The notes beneath the pieces were generated by a model that was given only the letters and a program-made list of their open reading frames with translations, was not told the DNA's origin and did no database searches. Below are positions 9,775 to 18,332 of a stretch of 64,000 nucleotides of DNA, piece by piece (the first letter of the stretch is position 1; each line of letters opens with the position of its first letter). The DNA is from Streptomyces luomodiensis (GTDB lineage: Bacteria > Actinomycetota > Actinomycetes > Streptomycetales > Streptomycetaceae): assembly GCF_031679605.1 (NCBI RefSeq), contig NZ_CP117522.1:3472001-3536000 (forward strand), given 5' to 3'. A program made the position numbers and the translations under genes.

Positions 9775-11061
9775 TCAGGCGCTCTTCTCGTGCCGCTCAC
9801 CCGGCTCGGTGCCACGGCTGCGGGGCACCAGCGTGGGGTTCACGTTGGAGTGCACGACATCCTCGGTGATGACGACGCGGGCCACGTCCTTGCGGGACGG
9901 CACCTCGTACATCGCCGACATCAGCACCTCCTCGATGATGGCGCGCAGGCCCCGGGCCCCGGTGCCGCGGAGAATCGCCTGGTCGGCGATGGCCTCCAGG
10001 GCCGGACGGTCGAAGTCCAGCTCCACACCGTCGAGTTCGAACAGCCGTTGGTACTGCTTCACCAGGGCGTTCCGCGGCTCGACCAGGATCTGGAGCAGCG
10101 CCTCACGGTCGAGGTTGTGGACGGAGGTGATGACCGGGAGGCGGCCGATGAATTCCGGGATCATTCCGAACTTCACCAGGTCCTCGGGCATGACCTCCTG
10201 GAACTGGTCGCTCGCCTCGATCTCGCGCTTGGAGCGGATCGTGGCGCCGAATCCGATGCCCTTGGCACCGGCCCGCGCCTCGATGATCTTCTCCAGACCG
10301 GCGAAGGCACCGCCCACGATGAACAGCACATTCGTGGTGTCGATCTGGATGAACTCCTGGTGCGGGTGTTTCCGTCCGCCCTGCGGCGGCACCGACGCCG
10401 TGGTGCCTTCCAGGATCTTCAGCAGCGCCTGCTGAACGCCCTCGCCGGAGACATCGCGGGTGATCGAGGGGTTCTCGCTCTTACGGGCCACCTTGTCGAT
10501 CTCGTCGATGTAGATGATGCCCGTCTCGGCCTTCTTGACGTCGTAGTCGGCGGCCTGGATCAGCTTCAGGAGGATGTTCTCCACGTCCTCGCCGACATAG
10601 CCCGCCTCGGTGAGCGCGGTCGCGTCGGCGATGGCGAAGGGGACGTTGAGCATCCGGGCGAGGGTCTGCGCGAGCAGGGTCTTGCCGGAGCCGGTGGGGC
10701 CGAGCAGCAGGATGTTGGACTTGGCCAACTCGATGCCGTCGTCGCGGTTGTGGCCGCCGTTCTCCCCCGCCTGGACCCGCTTGTAGTGGTTGTAGACGGC
10801 GACCGAGAGCGCCTTCTTCGCGGCCTCCTGGCCGACCACATAGCCCTCGAGGAATTCATAGATCTCGCGCGGCTTGGGGAGTTCCTCCCAGCGCACCTCG
10901 GAGGTCTCGGCGAGCTCCTCCTCGATGATCTCGTTGCAGAGATCGATGCATTCATCGCAGATGTACACACCCGGGCCCGCGATGAGCTTCTTCACCTGCT
11001 TCTGGCTCTTCCCGCAGAACGAGCACTTGAGCAGGTCGCCGCCGTCACCGATGCGTGCCAC
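9775..11061 (-). CDS. clpX: ATP-dependent Clp protease ATP-binding subunit ClpX
   Basis: ClpX is the AAA+ unfoldase that recognises tagged or native substrates and feeds them to ClpP. The 428-residue product has the N-terminal C4 zinc domain (Cys13, Cys16, Cys35, Cys38), Walker A GPTGSGKT (121-128) and Walker B IYIDEID (Asp186-Glu187). [13 protein letters not shown] segment and the C-terminal small domain with a [11 protein letters not shown] sensor-2 arginine follow. The length is normal. It follows clpP2 after a 182-base gap that contains a strong hairpin, so it may be partly uncoupled from the clpP operon. Confidence 0.97.
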   Translation of the reverse strand: MARIGDGGDLLKCSFCGKSQKQVKKLIAGPGVYICDECIDLCNEIIEEELAETSEVRWEELPKPREIYEFLEGYVVGQEAAKKALSVAVYNHYKRVQAGENGGHNRDDGIELAKSNILLLGPTGSGKTLLAQTLARMLNVPFAIADATALTEAGYVGEDVENILLKLIQAADYDVKKAETGIIYIDEIDKVARKSENPSITRDVSGEGVQQALLKILEGTTASVPPQGGRKHPHQEFIQIDTTNVLFIVGGAFAGLEKIIEARAGAKGIGFGATIRSKREIEASDQFQEVMPEDLVKFGMIPEFIGRLPVITSVHNLDREALLQILVEPRNALVKQYQRLFELDGVELDFDRPALEAIADQAILRGTGARGLRAIIEEVLMSAMYEVPSRKDVARVVITEDVVHSNVNPTLVPRSRGTEPGERHEKSA

Positions 11062-11198
11062 GAGGTGCTTCCCCTTCGCCTTGGATCCGCTGCGCTCCGC
11101 GGAACCGGGTGCTTGCGCTGCGCTTTCTGCTTCTTATTTCCCGGGGCCGGGGCCCCCAGCCTTCTATGACGGTACCTTGCCGGGCCCCCGGTTCGGGC

Positions 11199-11227
11199 CC
11201 CCCTTGGACCTACTCGGTCCAAGGGGG
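11199..11227 (-). terminator. Hairpin between clpP2 and clpX
   Basis: A perfect 12-bp stem (11199-11210 and 11216-11227, 5-base loop) lies 17 bases after the clpP2 stop. It could end the clpP1-clpP2 transcript or act as an attenuator or RNA-stabilising stem ahead of clpX. Confidence 0.7.
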
Positions 11228-11243
11228 TGGTGCCATCGATGAT

Positions 11244-11915
11244 TCAGCCGAGACCGACCGACGTCTTGCGGGTCGAGACGATCTGGTCGACAAGACCGTA
11301 CGCCAGGGACTCCTCGGCCGTGAGGATCTTGTCCCGCTCGATATCGTCGCGGATCTTCTCGATGGGCGTGGTGGAGTGCTTGGCCAGCATCTCCTCGAGC
11401 TGCGAGCGCATGCGCAGGATCTCGTTGGCCGCGATCTCCAGGTCGGAGACCTGGCCCCGCCCGGTCTCACTGTACGGCTGGTGGATCAGCACCCGGGCGT
11501 TGGGCAGGGCCATCCGCTTGCCCGGCGTACCGGCGGCGAGCAGCACGGCCGCGGCGGACGCCGCCTGGCCCATGCAGACCGTCTGGATGTCGGGCTTGAC
11601 GAACTGCATCGTGTCGTAGATGGCGGTCAGCGCGGTGAACGAGCCGCCGGGCGAGTTGATGTAGACCGAGATGTCGCGGTCCGGGTCCATCGACTCCAGG
11701 CACAGCAGCTGCGCCATGACGTCGTTGGCCGAGGCGTCGTCGATCTGGACGCCCAGGAAGATCACGCGCTCTTCGAAGAGCTTGGCGTACGGGTCGTACT
11801 CGCGAATGCCCTGGGAGGTGCGCTCGACGAAGCGCGGAACGACATAGCGGGATTCGGCCATCGGGCCGGTGTACAGGCCGCTGCCGGGGAAGTTGCTCAT
11901 CTGGGTGTTCACCAT
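11244..11915 (-). CDS. clpP2: ATP-dependent Clp protease proteolytic subunit ClpP2
   Basis: This is a serine protease subunit of the mixed ClpP1/ClpP2 barrel found in actinobacteria. Numbered from the ATG at 11915, the 223-residue protein has catalytic Ser120 (GQAAS), His145 (LIHQP) and probable Asp195 (ERDK). The YINSPGGS oxyanion segment and the PGSGLYTGP propeptide-like N-terminus are typical of the ClpP2 type. The frame is open to 11981, but an ATG at 11915 or 11900 fits the family better; neither has a strong ribosome site. clpP1 ends 46 bases upstream, so the pair should be co-transcribed. Confidence 0.95.
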   Translation of the reverse strand: MVNTQMSNFPGSGLYTGPMAESRYVVPRFVERTSQGIREYDPYAKLFEERVIFLGVQIDDASANDVMAQLLCLESMDPDRDISVYINSPGGSFTALTAIYDTMQFVKPDIQTVCMGQAASAAAVLLAAGTPGKRMALPNARVLIHQPYSETGRGQVSDLEIAANEILRMRSQLEEMLAKHSTTPIEKIRDDIERDKILTAEESLAYGLVDQIVSTRKTSVGLG

Positions 11916-11961
11916 CCTGTGGCGATCTGGGGGCTGGAGGTCGGCTACGGGACGGCGGGAC

Positions 11962-12576
11962 TCAGGCCCCAGTGCCGCCACCGCCCGGAACGCTGGAGGC
12001 GGTCGTCATGACGTCGTCGATCAGGCCGTACTCCTTGGCCTCCTCGGCGGAGAACCAGCGGTCGCGGTCGGAGTCACGGACGATCTGCTCCACCGTCTGG
12101 CCGGTGTGGAAGGCGGTGAGCTCGGCCATGCGCTTCTTGGTGTGCAGCAGCCGCTCGGCGTGGATCTTGATGTCCGAGGCGGAACCCGCCAGGCCCGCGG
12201 AGGGCTGGTGGATCAGGATCTCGGCATTGGGGAGCGCGAAGCGCTTACCCGGGGTGCCGGCGCTCAGCAGGAACTGGCCCATCGATGCGGCGAGGCCCAT
12301 GGCGATGGTGACCACGTCGTTCTTGATGTACTGCATGGTGTCGTAGATCGCCATGCCGGCCGAGATCGAACCGCCCGGGGAGTTGATGTAGAGGTAAATG
12401 TCCTTGTCCGGATCGGCGGCGAGCAGGAGCAGCTGTGCCGTGATCTTGTTGGCGATGTCGTCGTCGACCGGCTGGCCGAGGAAGATGATCCGCTCGCCGA
12501 GCAGCCGGTTGTAGACCTGGTCGCCGAGGCCACCGACGGTCGGCTCGCCGGCGGCGGAAGGCATCGTATTCGTCAC
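11962..12576 (-). CDS. clpP1: ATP-dependent Clp protease proteolytic subunit ClpP1
   Basis: This is the first ClpP of the pair (204 residues). Catalytic residues are Ser98 (GLAASMG), His123 (LIHQPS) and Asp172 (SDRDRW). The [10 protein letters not shown] strand and the [15 protein letters not shown]-terminal loop are standard. The start is GTG at 12576, chosen because AGGTGG lies just before it; the frame upstream is Arg/Ala-rich and overlaps promoter DNA. The known Streptomyces pattern is ClgR-activated transcription of clpP1-clpP2. A matching site is present at 12743-12756. Confidence 0.95.
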   Translation of the reverse strand: MTNTMPSAAGEPTVGGLGDQVYNRLLGERIIFLGQPVDDDIANKITAQLLLLAADPDKDIYLYINSPGGSISAGMAIYDTMQYIKNDVVTIAMGLAASMGQFLLSAGTPGKRFALPNAEILIHQPSAGLAGSASDIKIHAERLLHTKKRMAELTAFHTGQTVEQIVRDSDRDRWFSAEEAKEYGLIDDVMTTASSVPGGGGTGA

Positions 12577-12703
12577 GTATCCACCTGCTCGTCTCTGACG
12601 GCTTACTGGCCGTCTCAGCGTCTTCTTCTGGGTCGGGAGCGCGGCCGCCGGTGCGGCCCCGGCGGGCTTGCGAGACTCCCCTGCCCTCGTACTTACGGAC
12701 CCT

Positions 12704-12730
12704 AACGCGCTGGTCGGCGGGCGCCATCCC
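12704..12730 (-). promoter_or_regulatory. Possible SigR-like promoter of clpP1
   Basis: Read on the minus strand, GGGAT (12730-12726) is followed after 19 bases by GTT (12706-12704, within CGTT). This is one mismatch from the thiol-stress sigma R pattern GGAAT-N18/19-GTT. The leader would be about 120 bases. The match is short and could be chance. Confidence 0.35.
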
Positions 12731-12742
12731 GCATCAGGAACT

Positions 12743-12756
12743 GTTCGCTCTGAGCG
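12743..12756 (-). promoter_or_regulatory. Candidate ClgR operator upstream of clpP1
   Basis: On the minus strand this reads CGCTCAGAGCGAAC. It fits the actinobacterial ClgR core CGCYNANRGCGWWS at every position; the outermost flank positions do not match. It lies immediately upstream of the possible promoter above, where an activator would bind. ClgR activation of clp genes is established in Streptomyces and Corynebacterium. Confidence 0.6.
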
Positions 12757-12788
12757 CATGTCCCGGCGCCGGGAGGGCGCCGCGGAAC

Positions 12789-12830
12789 ACGAACGGGCCC
12801 GGACGCGTGCAGACGTTCGGGCCCGTTCGT
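12789..12830 (-). terminator. Terminator after tig
   Basis: A perfect 13-bp stem (12789-12801 and 12818-12830) closes a 16-base loop that can pair further. It lies 22 bases after the tig stop. Confidence 0.8.
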
Positions 12831-12852
12831 ACGGGCTGTGAGCGGACCGGGG

Positions 12853-14283
12853 TCAGCTCTCGGCCTTGTCCTGCTTCTCCTGGGACTCCGCGGGCTCCTC
12901 GGCGGCCTCGGCCTTGGCGGGCTCCTCGGCGGCCTCGGAGGTGGCCTCGACCTTCTCGCCGGTCTCGTCCTCCTCGTCGTCCAGGTCGACGGTCTCGCCC
13001 TTGTCGTCGACGACCTTGGCGGCCTCGACCACCACGGCCAGCGCCTTGCCGCGGGCGACCTCGCCGACGAGCATCGGCACCTGGCCGCCCTCGACGACGG
13101 CCTGGGCGAACTGGTCCGGGCTCATACCGGAGGACTGGGCACGGCGCATGAGGTGCTCGGTGAGCTCCTCCTGGCCGACGGACAGCTGCTCCTTGTTGAC
13201 CAGCTCGTCCAGGACGAACTGGGTCCGGATGCCCTTCTCGGCCTGCTCCTTGAGCTCGGCGTCGAACTCCTCGGCGGTCTTGCCCTGCATCTGCAGGTAG
13301 GAGTCCAGGTTCAGGCCCATCTGGCCGAGCTGGTGGTGCTCCAGGTTGTGCTTGCGGGTGTTGATCTCCTCCTCGAGGAGCTTCTCGGGGATCGGCACCT
13401 CGACCAGGGCCAGCAGGGCGTCCAGCACCTTCTCCTGGGCCTGGGTGGCCTGCTCGAACTTCTTCGACCGCTCCAGGCGCTTGCGGCTGTCCGCGCGCAT
13501 CTCCTCGAGGGTGTCGAACTCGCTGGCCAGCTGGGCGAAGTCGTCGTCGAGCTCCGGCAGCTCACGGGCCTTGACCTCGGAGACCTTGACCGTGACCTCG
13601 GCCTCCTTGCCCTGGGCGGAGCCGCCCTTGAGCTCGGAGGTGAAGGTGGCCTCGCCACCCGCCTCCAGGCCGGTCACGGCCTCGTCGATGCCGTCCAGCA
13701 GCTCGCCCGAGCCGATGGTGTAGGTGACGCCATTGGCGACACCGTCCTCGAGGACCTCGCCGTCGACCTTGGCCTCGAGGTCGATCACGACGACGTCGCC
13801 CTCGGCGGCGGCGCGCTCCACGGCCGAGGTGGTGGCGAAGCGCTCGCGCAGCTGCTCGACGGACTTGTCGATGTCCTCATCCGTGACCTCGACGGAGTCG
13901 ACGGTGACCTCGATGCCGGAGTAGTCCGGGATCTCGATCGTCGGCCGGATGTCGACCTCGGCGGTGAAGGTCAGCAGCTCGTTGTCCTTGAGCTCGGTGA
14001 TGTCCACCTCGGGCTGGCCGAGCGGGTTCAGCTCACCCTCGTTGACCGCGTCGGTGTAGAACTTCGGGAGCGCGTCGTTGACGGCCTCCTCCAGCACCGC
14101 GCCGCGGCCGAACCGCTGGTCGATGATGCGGGCCGGGATCTTGCCCTTACGGAACCCAGGCACCGTGACCTGCTGGTTGATCTTCTTGTACGCCGCGTCG
14201 AGGCTGGGCTTGAGCTCCTCGAAGGGCACCTCGACAGTGAGCCGAACCCGGGTCGGGTTCAGGTTCTCCACGGCGCTCTTCAC
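12853..14283 (-). CDS. tig: Trigger factor, ribosome-associated chaperone/PPIase
   Basis: Trigger factor binds the ribosomal exit tunnel and shields nascent chains. The 476-residue protein begins [20 protein letters not shown] and carries the ribosome-binding signature as GFRKGKIP, then the FKBP-type PPIase domain ([16 protein letters not shown]) and the C-terminal chaperone arms. The tail is acidic and Ala/Glu-rich ([17 protein letters not shown]), usual in Streptomyces. The start is GTG at 14283 with AAGGAGACC upstream; the frame open to 14580 runs over tRNA-Pro and is not coding. It is monocistronic between its own promoter and a terminator. Confidence 0.96.
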   Translation of the reverse strand: MKSAVENLNPTRVRLTVEVPFEELKPSLDAAYKKINQQVTVPGFRKGKIPARIIDQRFGRGAVLEEAVNDALPKFYTDAVNEGELNPLGQPEVDITELKDNELLTFTAEVDIRPTIEIPDYSGIEVTVDSVEVTDEDIDKSVEQLRERFATTSAVERAAAEGDVVVIDLEAKVDGEVLEDGVANGVTYTIGSGELLDGIDEAVTGLEAGGEATFTSELKGGSAQGKEAEVTVKVSEVKARELPELDDDFAQLASEFDTLEEMRADSRKRLERSKKFEQATQAQEKVLDALLALVEVPIPEKLLEEEINTRKHNLEHHQLGQMGLNLDSYLQMQGKTAEEFDAELKEQAEKGIRTQFVLDELVNKEQLSVGQEELTEHLMRRAQSSGMSPDQFAQAVVEGGQVPMLVGEVARGKALAVVVEAAKVVDDKGETVDLDDEEDETGEKVEATSEAAEEPAKAEAAEEPAESQEKQDKAES

Positions 14284-14385
14284 GGTTCGGTCTCCTTGGG
14301 GGCTGACGTGTGGTGTTCGGCTGCGGTGCGCTGTCGCGTCGCAGCGGATTCGCGTCCGGTTAAAAGACACAGACACGCAGCTTGC

Positions 14386-14416
14386 ATAGTAACCGCAAGC
14401 ATGACGGGCCCCACAA
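14386..14416 (-). promoter_or_regulatory. Candidate housekeeping promoter of tig
   Basis: On the minus strand, TTGTGG (14416-14411) and TACTAT (14391-14386) are separated by 19 bases. The -10 lies inside a 6-bp inverted repeat (GCTTGC 14380-14385, GCAAGC 14395-14400) that could be an operator. The leader would be about 95 bases. Confidence 0.4.
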
Positions 14417-14437
14417 CGCGATCTTGACGTATGTGGT

Positions 14438-14514
14438 TGGTCGGGGTGGCCGGATTCGAACCGACGACCTTCCGCTCCCAAAGCGGACGCGCTACCAAGC
14501 TGCGCCACACCCCG
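14438..14514 (-). tRNA. tRNA-Pro (UGG)
   Basis: This 77-base gene folds as a normal cloverleaf. The acceptor arm is CGGGGTG with CACCCCG, the anticodon stem is TCCGC with GCGGA around loop TTTGGGA (anticodon TGG), and the T loop is GGTTCGAATCC. The discriminator is A and the CCA end is encoded. It is transcribed from the minus strand, upstream of tig. Confidence 0.95.
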
Positions 14515-14693
14515 TCGGTGCGACACGTAGGGTACATGCCCGCGGACGCCCCGGCTGCCGGTTATTCGACTGGTGGGCAAGGGTGTGCGGGGAACGGTGC
14601 AGACCCGCTACGATGCATCCCGTGCCGCGGTCCGGGCGATCATGCCCGGCCCAGGGTGTCCGGGTGACCGGTGCATCCGCGTACGCGGTGCGT

Positions 14694-14767
14694 GCGGGCG
14701 TAGCTCAATGGTAGAGCCCCAGTCTTCCAAACTGGCTACGCGGGTTCGATTCCCGTCGCCCGCTCCA
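14694..14767 (+). tRNA. tRNA-Gly (UCC)
   Basis: This 74-base gene has acceptor arm GCGGGCG with CGCCCGC, anticodon stem CCAGT with ACTGG around CTTCCAA (anticodon TCC), T arm GGGTTCGATTCCC, discriminator T and encoded CCA. A terminator hairpin follows directly. Confidence 0.96.
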
Positions 14768-14774
14768 ATGCTTT

Positions 14775-14808
14775 CGGCCCGGTACGGGGAGTTTCCCGGA
14801 CCGGGCCG
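14775..14808 (+). terminator. Terminator after tRNA-Gly
   Basis: A 9-bp outer stem (14775-14783 and 14800-14808) has an inner CGGG/CCCG stem, eight bases past the tRNA end. Confidence 0.8.
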
Positions 14809-14873
14809 TTCGCTTATACCGCCGCGTACGCGGCCGGGCCGCCCATAGGCGGCGGCCAGGTCGGAGGGGTCTC

Positions 14874-15068
14874 TCAGAGGCTGATGTCGGCAATCGCCTC
14901 GGCGGCCGAGTCGAGGAAGTCCTGAATGTCCGGTGCGATGTCGGACGAGGCGAGCAGGAACCCGAAGAGCACCGCGACGAGCGCCGGCCCCCACTTGACT
15001 CGGCCATTGCGGATCATCAGCACCAGGATGATGCCCACCAGCAGCACCAGTGACAGGGAAATGGCCAC
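14874..15068 (-). CDS. Small membrane protein, unknown function
   Basis: This 64-residue protein has two hydrophobic segments (about 2-19 and 27-42) separated by a basic loop (RNGRVKWG), then an acidic amphipathic tail (DIAPDIQDFLDSAAEAI). I recall similar short proteins in many Streptomyces, sometimes encoded near mobile or plasmid-type genes, but no function is known to me. The start is GTG at 15068 because AGGGTGG lies six bases upstream; an ATG at 15092 is also possible. Confidence 0.65.
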   Translation of the reverse strand: MAISLSLVLLVGIILVLMIRNGRVKWGPALVAVLFGFLLASSDIAPDIQDFLDSAAEAIADISL

Positions 15069-15569
15069 AACATCCCACCCTCGGTCGCACACGTCTCACC
15101 GGCCCGGAAGCACGCGACCCCGCACACCCCCGCAGCCACCATCGTGCCATCAACTTCCGCCGGTCAGCAGCGGGCTGGAGCGATAAACGGTCACCGGTGC
15201 ACATGGCACCCACCTCTCCGGTACCCGCCCGGTAAGCGTTCATTCAATCCGTCATGGGTGATGCTGCCCACAACTCGACAGGGTCCCCGATTGATGAATT
15301 CCGACCGCCTCCGCATGACCTCGGACGGGAATTCGGAATTCACCAGACGGTCCCTCGCCGGGGCGACAAAGCACTAATGAATCAGACATTCCACCAGAGC
15401 CCGCCGGGGGGCATATGCCCCAATTAAGCGGGATGAAGGCCAACAGAACGGACAGCATGAACCCGGATATCGAATGATCGCATCGCTTTGTCGACTCACC
15501 GGGTCGACTTCCCCGGGCCGGCTATCGGCCGCGCTCCGAAGACCAAGCGCGGAAAAAACTGAACGAGGT
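15069..15569. other. Intergenic region with no recognised gene
   Basis: About 500 bases between the small membrane gene and the acyltransferase promoter. The part from about 15230 to 15480 is clearly AT-richer than its surroundings. Frames through it are short and lack codon bias. No hairpin or known motif stands out. Confidence 0.6.
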
Positions 15570-15599
15570 TTTACGGCACACAGGTTTCAGCGCTATCGT
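15570..15599 (+). promoter_or_regulatory. Candidate promoter of the acyltransferase gene
   Basis: TTTACG (15570-15575) and TATCGT (15594-15599) are separated by 18 bases, a good vegetative (HrdB-type) promoter pattern. Transcription would start near 15606, which rules out the upstream ATG of the open frame and supports the GTG at 15684. Confidence 0.45.
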
Positions 15600-15683
15600 C
15601 CTTCAGATGTTTCACGCTGCCATGCCCCCTCCACGCGCAGTGAGGTCCCGGGTACTCTCCCCCAGTTCCTGGTGGGAGGGCCT

Positions 15684-16874
15684 GTGACCAACTCCCTGCG
15701 CCCGCACGACTCCCAGCGGACTCCTCTGCCCCAGCAGACGGCGTCCACTCCCCCCACGTCGCGGGACGAAGAAGCCGGGCAGCAGGGGACCACCCCGCCC
15801 GCCCCCAGCACCCCCAGCGCCCCCGCCCGGCAGAAGCCGAAACAGCGGGACGCGTTCTTCGACAACGCGAAGTACCTCGCGATCGTGCTGGTCGCGATGG
15901 GGCACTCCTGGGAGCCGCTGACCGACTCCAGCCGCACCGCGGAAGCGCTGTACATGACCGTGTACACCTTCCACATGCCGGCCTTCATCATCATCTCCGG
16001 CTACTTCTCGCGCAGCTTCGACATGCGGCCGGACCGGCTCAAGCGGCTGATCACCGGGGTCGCGGTGCCCTACCTGATCTTCGAGATCGCGTACACGCTC
16101 TTCAAGCGCTGGGCGGACGACGACCCCACGTACGACTTCAGCCTGCTCGACCCCTGGTACCTGACCTGGTTCCTGATCGCGCTGTTCGTATGGCGGCTGT
16201 CCACCCCGATCTGGAAGCTGGTGCGCTGGCCGCTCCCGCTCGCGCTGGCGATCGCCACGCTCGCCTCCGTCTCGCCCGACATCGGCGACGACCTGGACAT
16301 GCAGCGGGTGCTCCAGTTCCTGCCGTTCTTCGTCCTGGGGCTGTGCATGAAGCCCGAGCACTTCCAGCTGATGCGCCGCCGCGCGGTGCGGATCGCGGCC
16401 GTGCCGGTCTTCGCCTGCGCCCTGGTGTTCGCCTACTGGGCGGCACCGCGGATGAACTCGGCGTGGTTCTACCACCGCGACAGCGTCCAGGAGCTCGGTG
16501 CGCCCCCGTGGACCGGCCCGGTGATGACGCTCGCCCTCTTCGGCTGCTCCATCGTGCTCGTCAGCTGCTTCTTCGCCTGGGTGCCGCGGCGGCACATGTG
16601 GTTCACCGTCCTGGGCGCCGGGACGCTCTACGGCTACCTGCTGCACGGCTTCCTGGCCAAGGGCTCCCGCTTCTGGGGCTGGTTCGACAACGAGTGGCTC
16701 CACAAGCCGCTGGGCGAGATCGTGGTCACGGTCATCGCCGGCACCGTGATCACCGTGCTGTGCACGCCTCCCGTCCAGCGCGTCTTCCGCTTCGCCATGG
16801 AGCCGAAGATGGCCTGGGCGTTCCGTAAGGACCCCGCCGAACAGGCCCGCAGCCGCACGACAACGGCGGCCTGA
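15684..16874 (+). CDS. Acyltransferase-3 family membrane protein
   Basis: This 396-residue integral membrane protein probably moves an acyl group (often acetyl) onto a sugar, lipid or cell-wall acceptor; the acceptor is unknown. A Pro/Gln/Thr-rich cytoplasmic tail of about 55 residues leads into the signature start of the acyl_transf_3 fold, FFDNAKYLAIVLVAMGHSW, whose His is conserved in the family. About ten membrane segments follow, including a YTFHMPAFIIISGYF segment, a WYLTWFLIALFVW segment and a LYGYLLHGFL segment. The start is GTG at 15684, fixed by the promoter position and a GGGAGGG site (close, 3 bases). It is followed by a textbook terminator. No partner gene suggests the substrate. 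Confidence 0.85.
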   Translation: MTNSLRPHDSQRTPLPQQTASTPPTSRDEEAGQQGTTPPAPSTPSAPARQKPKQRDAFFDNAKYLAIVLVAMGHSWEPLTDSSRTAEALYMTVYTFHMPAFIIISGYFSRSFDMRPDRLKRLITGVAVPYLIFEIAYTLFKRWADDDPTYDFSLLDPWYLTWFLIALFVWRLSTPIWKLVRWPLPLALAIATLASVSPDIGDDLDMQRVLQFLPFFVLGLCMKPEHFQLMRRRAVRIAAVPVFACALVFAYWAAPRMNSAWFYHRDSVQELGAPPWTGPVMTLALFGCSIVLVSCFFAWVPRRHMWFTVLGAGTLYGYLLHGFLAKGSRFWGWFDNEWLHKPLGEIVVTVIAGTVITVLCTPPVQRVFRFAMEPKMAWAFRKDPAEQARSRTTTAA

Positions 16875-16900
16875 CGGCCTGCGCGGCCACGAACGCGGAG

Positions 16901-16936
16901 GGGCTGGACCGTGGATCCCACGGTCCAGCCCTTTTT
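16901..16936 (+). terminator. Rho-independent terminator after the acyltransferase gene
   Basis: A perfect 14-bp stem (16901-16914 and 16918-16931) with a 3-base loop is followed by TTTTT. This is the clearest classical terminator in the window. Confidence 0.95.
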
Positions 16937-17061
16937 GCTGCGCCCGTCCAGGTTTCGCCGCGCCCGCCCAGGCGGATGACTTGGGGAGCAGATGGTGCGG
17001 AGGTGTGGATCAGATGGCTTGAAACAGTCGCCGAACCGGGTTCACTGGCCGCGGATCAGGC

Positions 17062-18204
17062 TCACTGGCGGCAGATCAGCAACAGGGCCCGGTCGTCGTT
17101 TACGTCCTTCGCGACCGTCTCGATCAGGTGCCAGGCCGCGCCCTGGAAGCCGGAGCCGACGTAGCGGTCCGCTTCGCCGGTGAGGCGGTCGATGCCCTCG
17201 CTGATGTCCCGGTCGGCGGTCTCGACGAGGCCGTCGGTGAAGAGCATCAGGACGTCGCCGGGGCGCAGCGTGCCCTTGGTGGGGTCGAATTGGGCGCCGT
17301 CGTAGACGCCCAGCAGCGGGCCCTCGGCGGACTTCTCCTCCCACTTGCCGGTGCCCGCGCTCAGCTGGAGCGCGGGCAGATGCCCGGCGGAGAAGAGTTC
17401 GAAGTCGCCGCTGTCGAGGTCGAGGACGAGATGGATGGAGGTCGCGAAGCCCTCGTCCCAGTCCTGGCGCAGGAGATAGCCGTTGGCGGCCGGGAGGAAG
17501 CCGTGCGGGGGCAGGGAGCCGAGGAGGCCGCCGAAGGCCCCGGAGAGCAGCAGGGCGCGGGAGGCGGCGTCCATGCCCTTGCCGGAGACGTCGGTGAGGA
17601 CGACTTCGAGCGTGCGGCCGCCGCCGGTGCGGGCGGCGACGACGAAGTCGCCGGAGAAGGACTGCCCGCCGGCCGGGCGCAGCGCCATCTCGCGGTGCCA
17701 GCCGCGCGGCAGACCGGGCAGCTTGCTCTGGACGCGGATGCGCTCGCGCAGGTCGAAGAGCATGGTGCCGCCGCGCCGCCAGGGCACCCCGACGCGGCTG
17801 CGGAACTGGGCGATCAGCAGGCCGAAGAAGCCGACGGCGGCGACGACCAGGATGGTGCCGGGGGTGACCCGGGAGGAGGCGTCCTCCTCGGTGTACGGGC
17901 CGAGCACGGCGGACTCCACGATCAGGGCCGTGGCGGCCGCCGCGTACAGGGCGAGCAGGCTGGCGGGGCGCAGCAGCAGCCCGCCCGCGACGATGGGCAG
18001 GACGAGGGCGGACGGCGAGCACCAGTCGGGCTGGGCGATGGTGCCGCCGGCGATGGCGGGGACGCCGAGCAGCAGTGCGGTCAGGGCGAGCCGGTCGGAG
18101 CCCTCACCGCGGAAGTAGTCGACTCCGGCTTTGCGCACGCCTGTGCGAGCCCGGTGCAGAGCTCTGCGCATCCGGGCCAACGGAGTGTCCACGCCGCCAG
18201 TCAT
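17062..18204 (-). CDS. SpoIIE-type PP2C phosphatase, membrane-bound
   Basis: This 380-residue serine/threonine phosphatase has an N-terminal membrane part of about four segments (roughly 40-60, 67-85, 85-105 and 115-135) and a cytoplasmic PP2C/SpoIIE domain. The metal-binding and catalytic motifs are present: SGDF, LTDVSGKGMDA, FSAGHLPAL and LFTDGLVE, then NDDRALLLI near the end. In Streptomyces such proteins dephosphorylate anti-sigma-factor antagonists, but no anti-sigma or antagonist gene lies nearby, so the target is open. The start is ATG at 18204 (TGGVDTPL). It is divergent from the Eis-like gene. Confidence 0.92.
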   Translation of the reverse strand: MTGGVDTPLARMRRALHRARTGVRKAGVDYFRGEGSDRLALTALLLGVPAIAGGTIAQPDWCSPSALVLPIVAGGLLLRPASLLALYAAAATALIVESAVLGPYTEEDASSRVTPGTILVVAAVGFFGLLIAQFRSRVGVPWRRGGTMLFDLRERIRVQSKLPGLPRGWHREMALRPAGGQSFSGDFVVAARTGGGRTLEVVLTDVSGKGMDAASRALLLSGAFGGLLGSLPPHGFLPAANGYLLRQDWDEGFATSIHLVLDLDSGDFELFSAGHLPALQLSAGTGKWEEKSAEGPLLGVYDGAQFDPTKGTLRPGDVLMLFTDGLVETADRDISEGIDRLTGEADRYVGSGFQGAAWHLIETVAKDVNDDRALLLICRQ

Positions 18205-18285
18205 TGCATCGGGACCCTACCCACCCGTTCGGACGCGCGTCGATTCGTGGCGCGTTGAACCACCCAGCCAGGGGGGCAATCGTAA

Positions 18286-18300
18286 GCGAAATTCGTTCGC
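18286..18300. promoter_or_regulatory. Palindrome between divergent genes
   Basis: GCGAA-ATTCG-TTCGC is a 15-base near-perfect palindrome between the phosphatase and acetyltransferase starts, 33 bases before the acetyltransferase ATG. It may be an operator; no regulator is suggested. Confidence 0.3.
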
Positions 18301-18332
18301 GCGTGCGGGAAGCGGCTGCTAGGGATGGGAAT

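Noticed and set aside
14280..14714. Short frames across the tRNA-Pro gene on both strands
   Set aside because: They are translations of tRNA sequence, a common annotation artefact.
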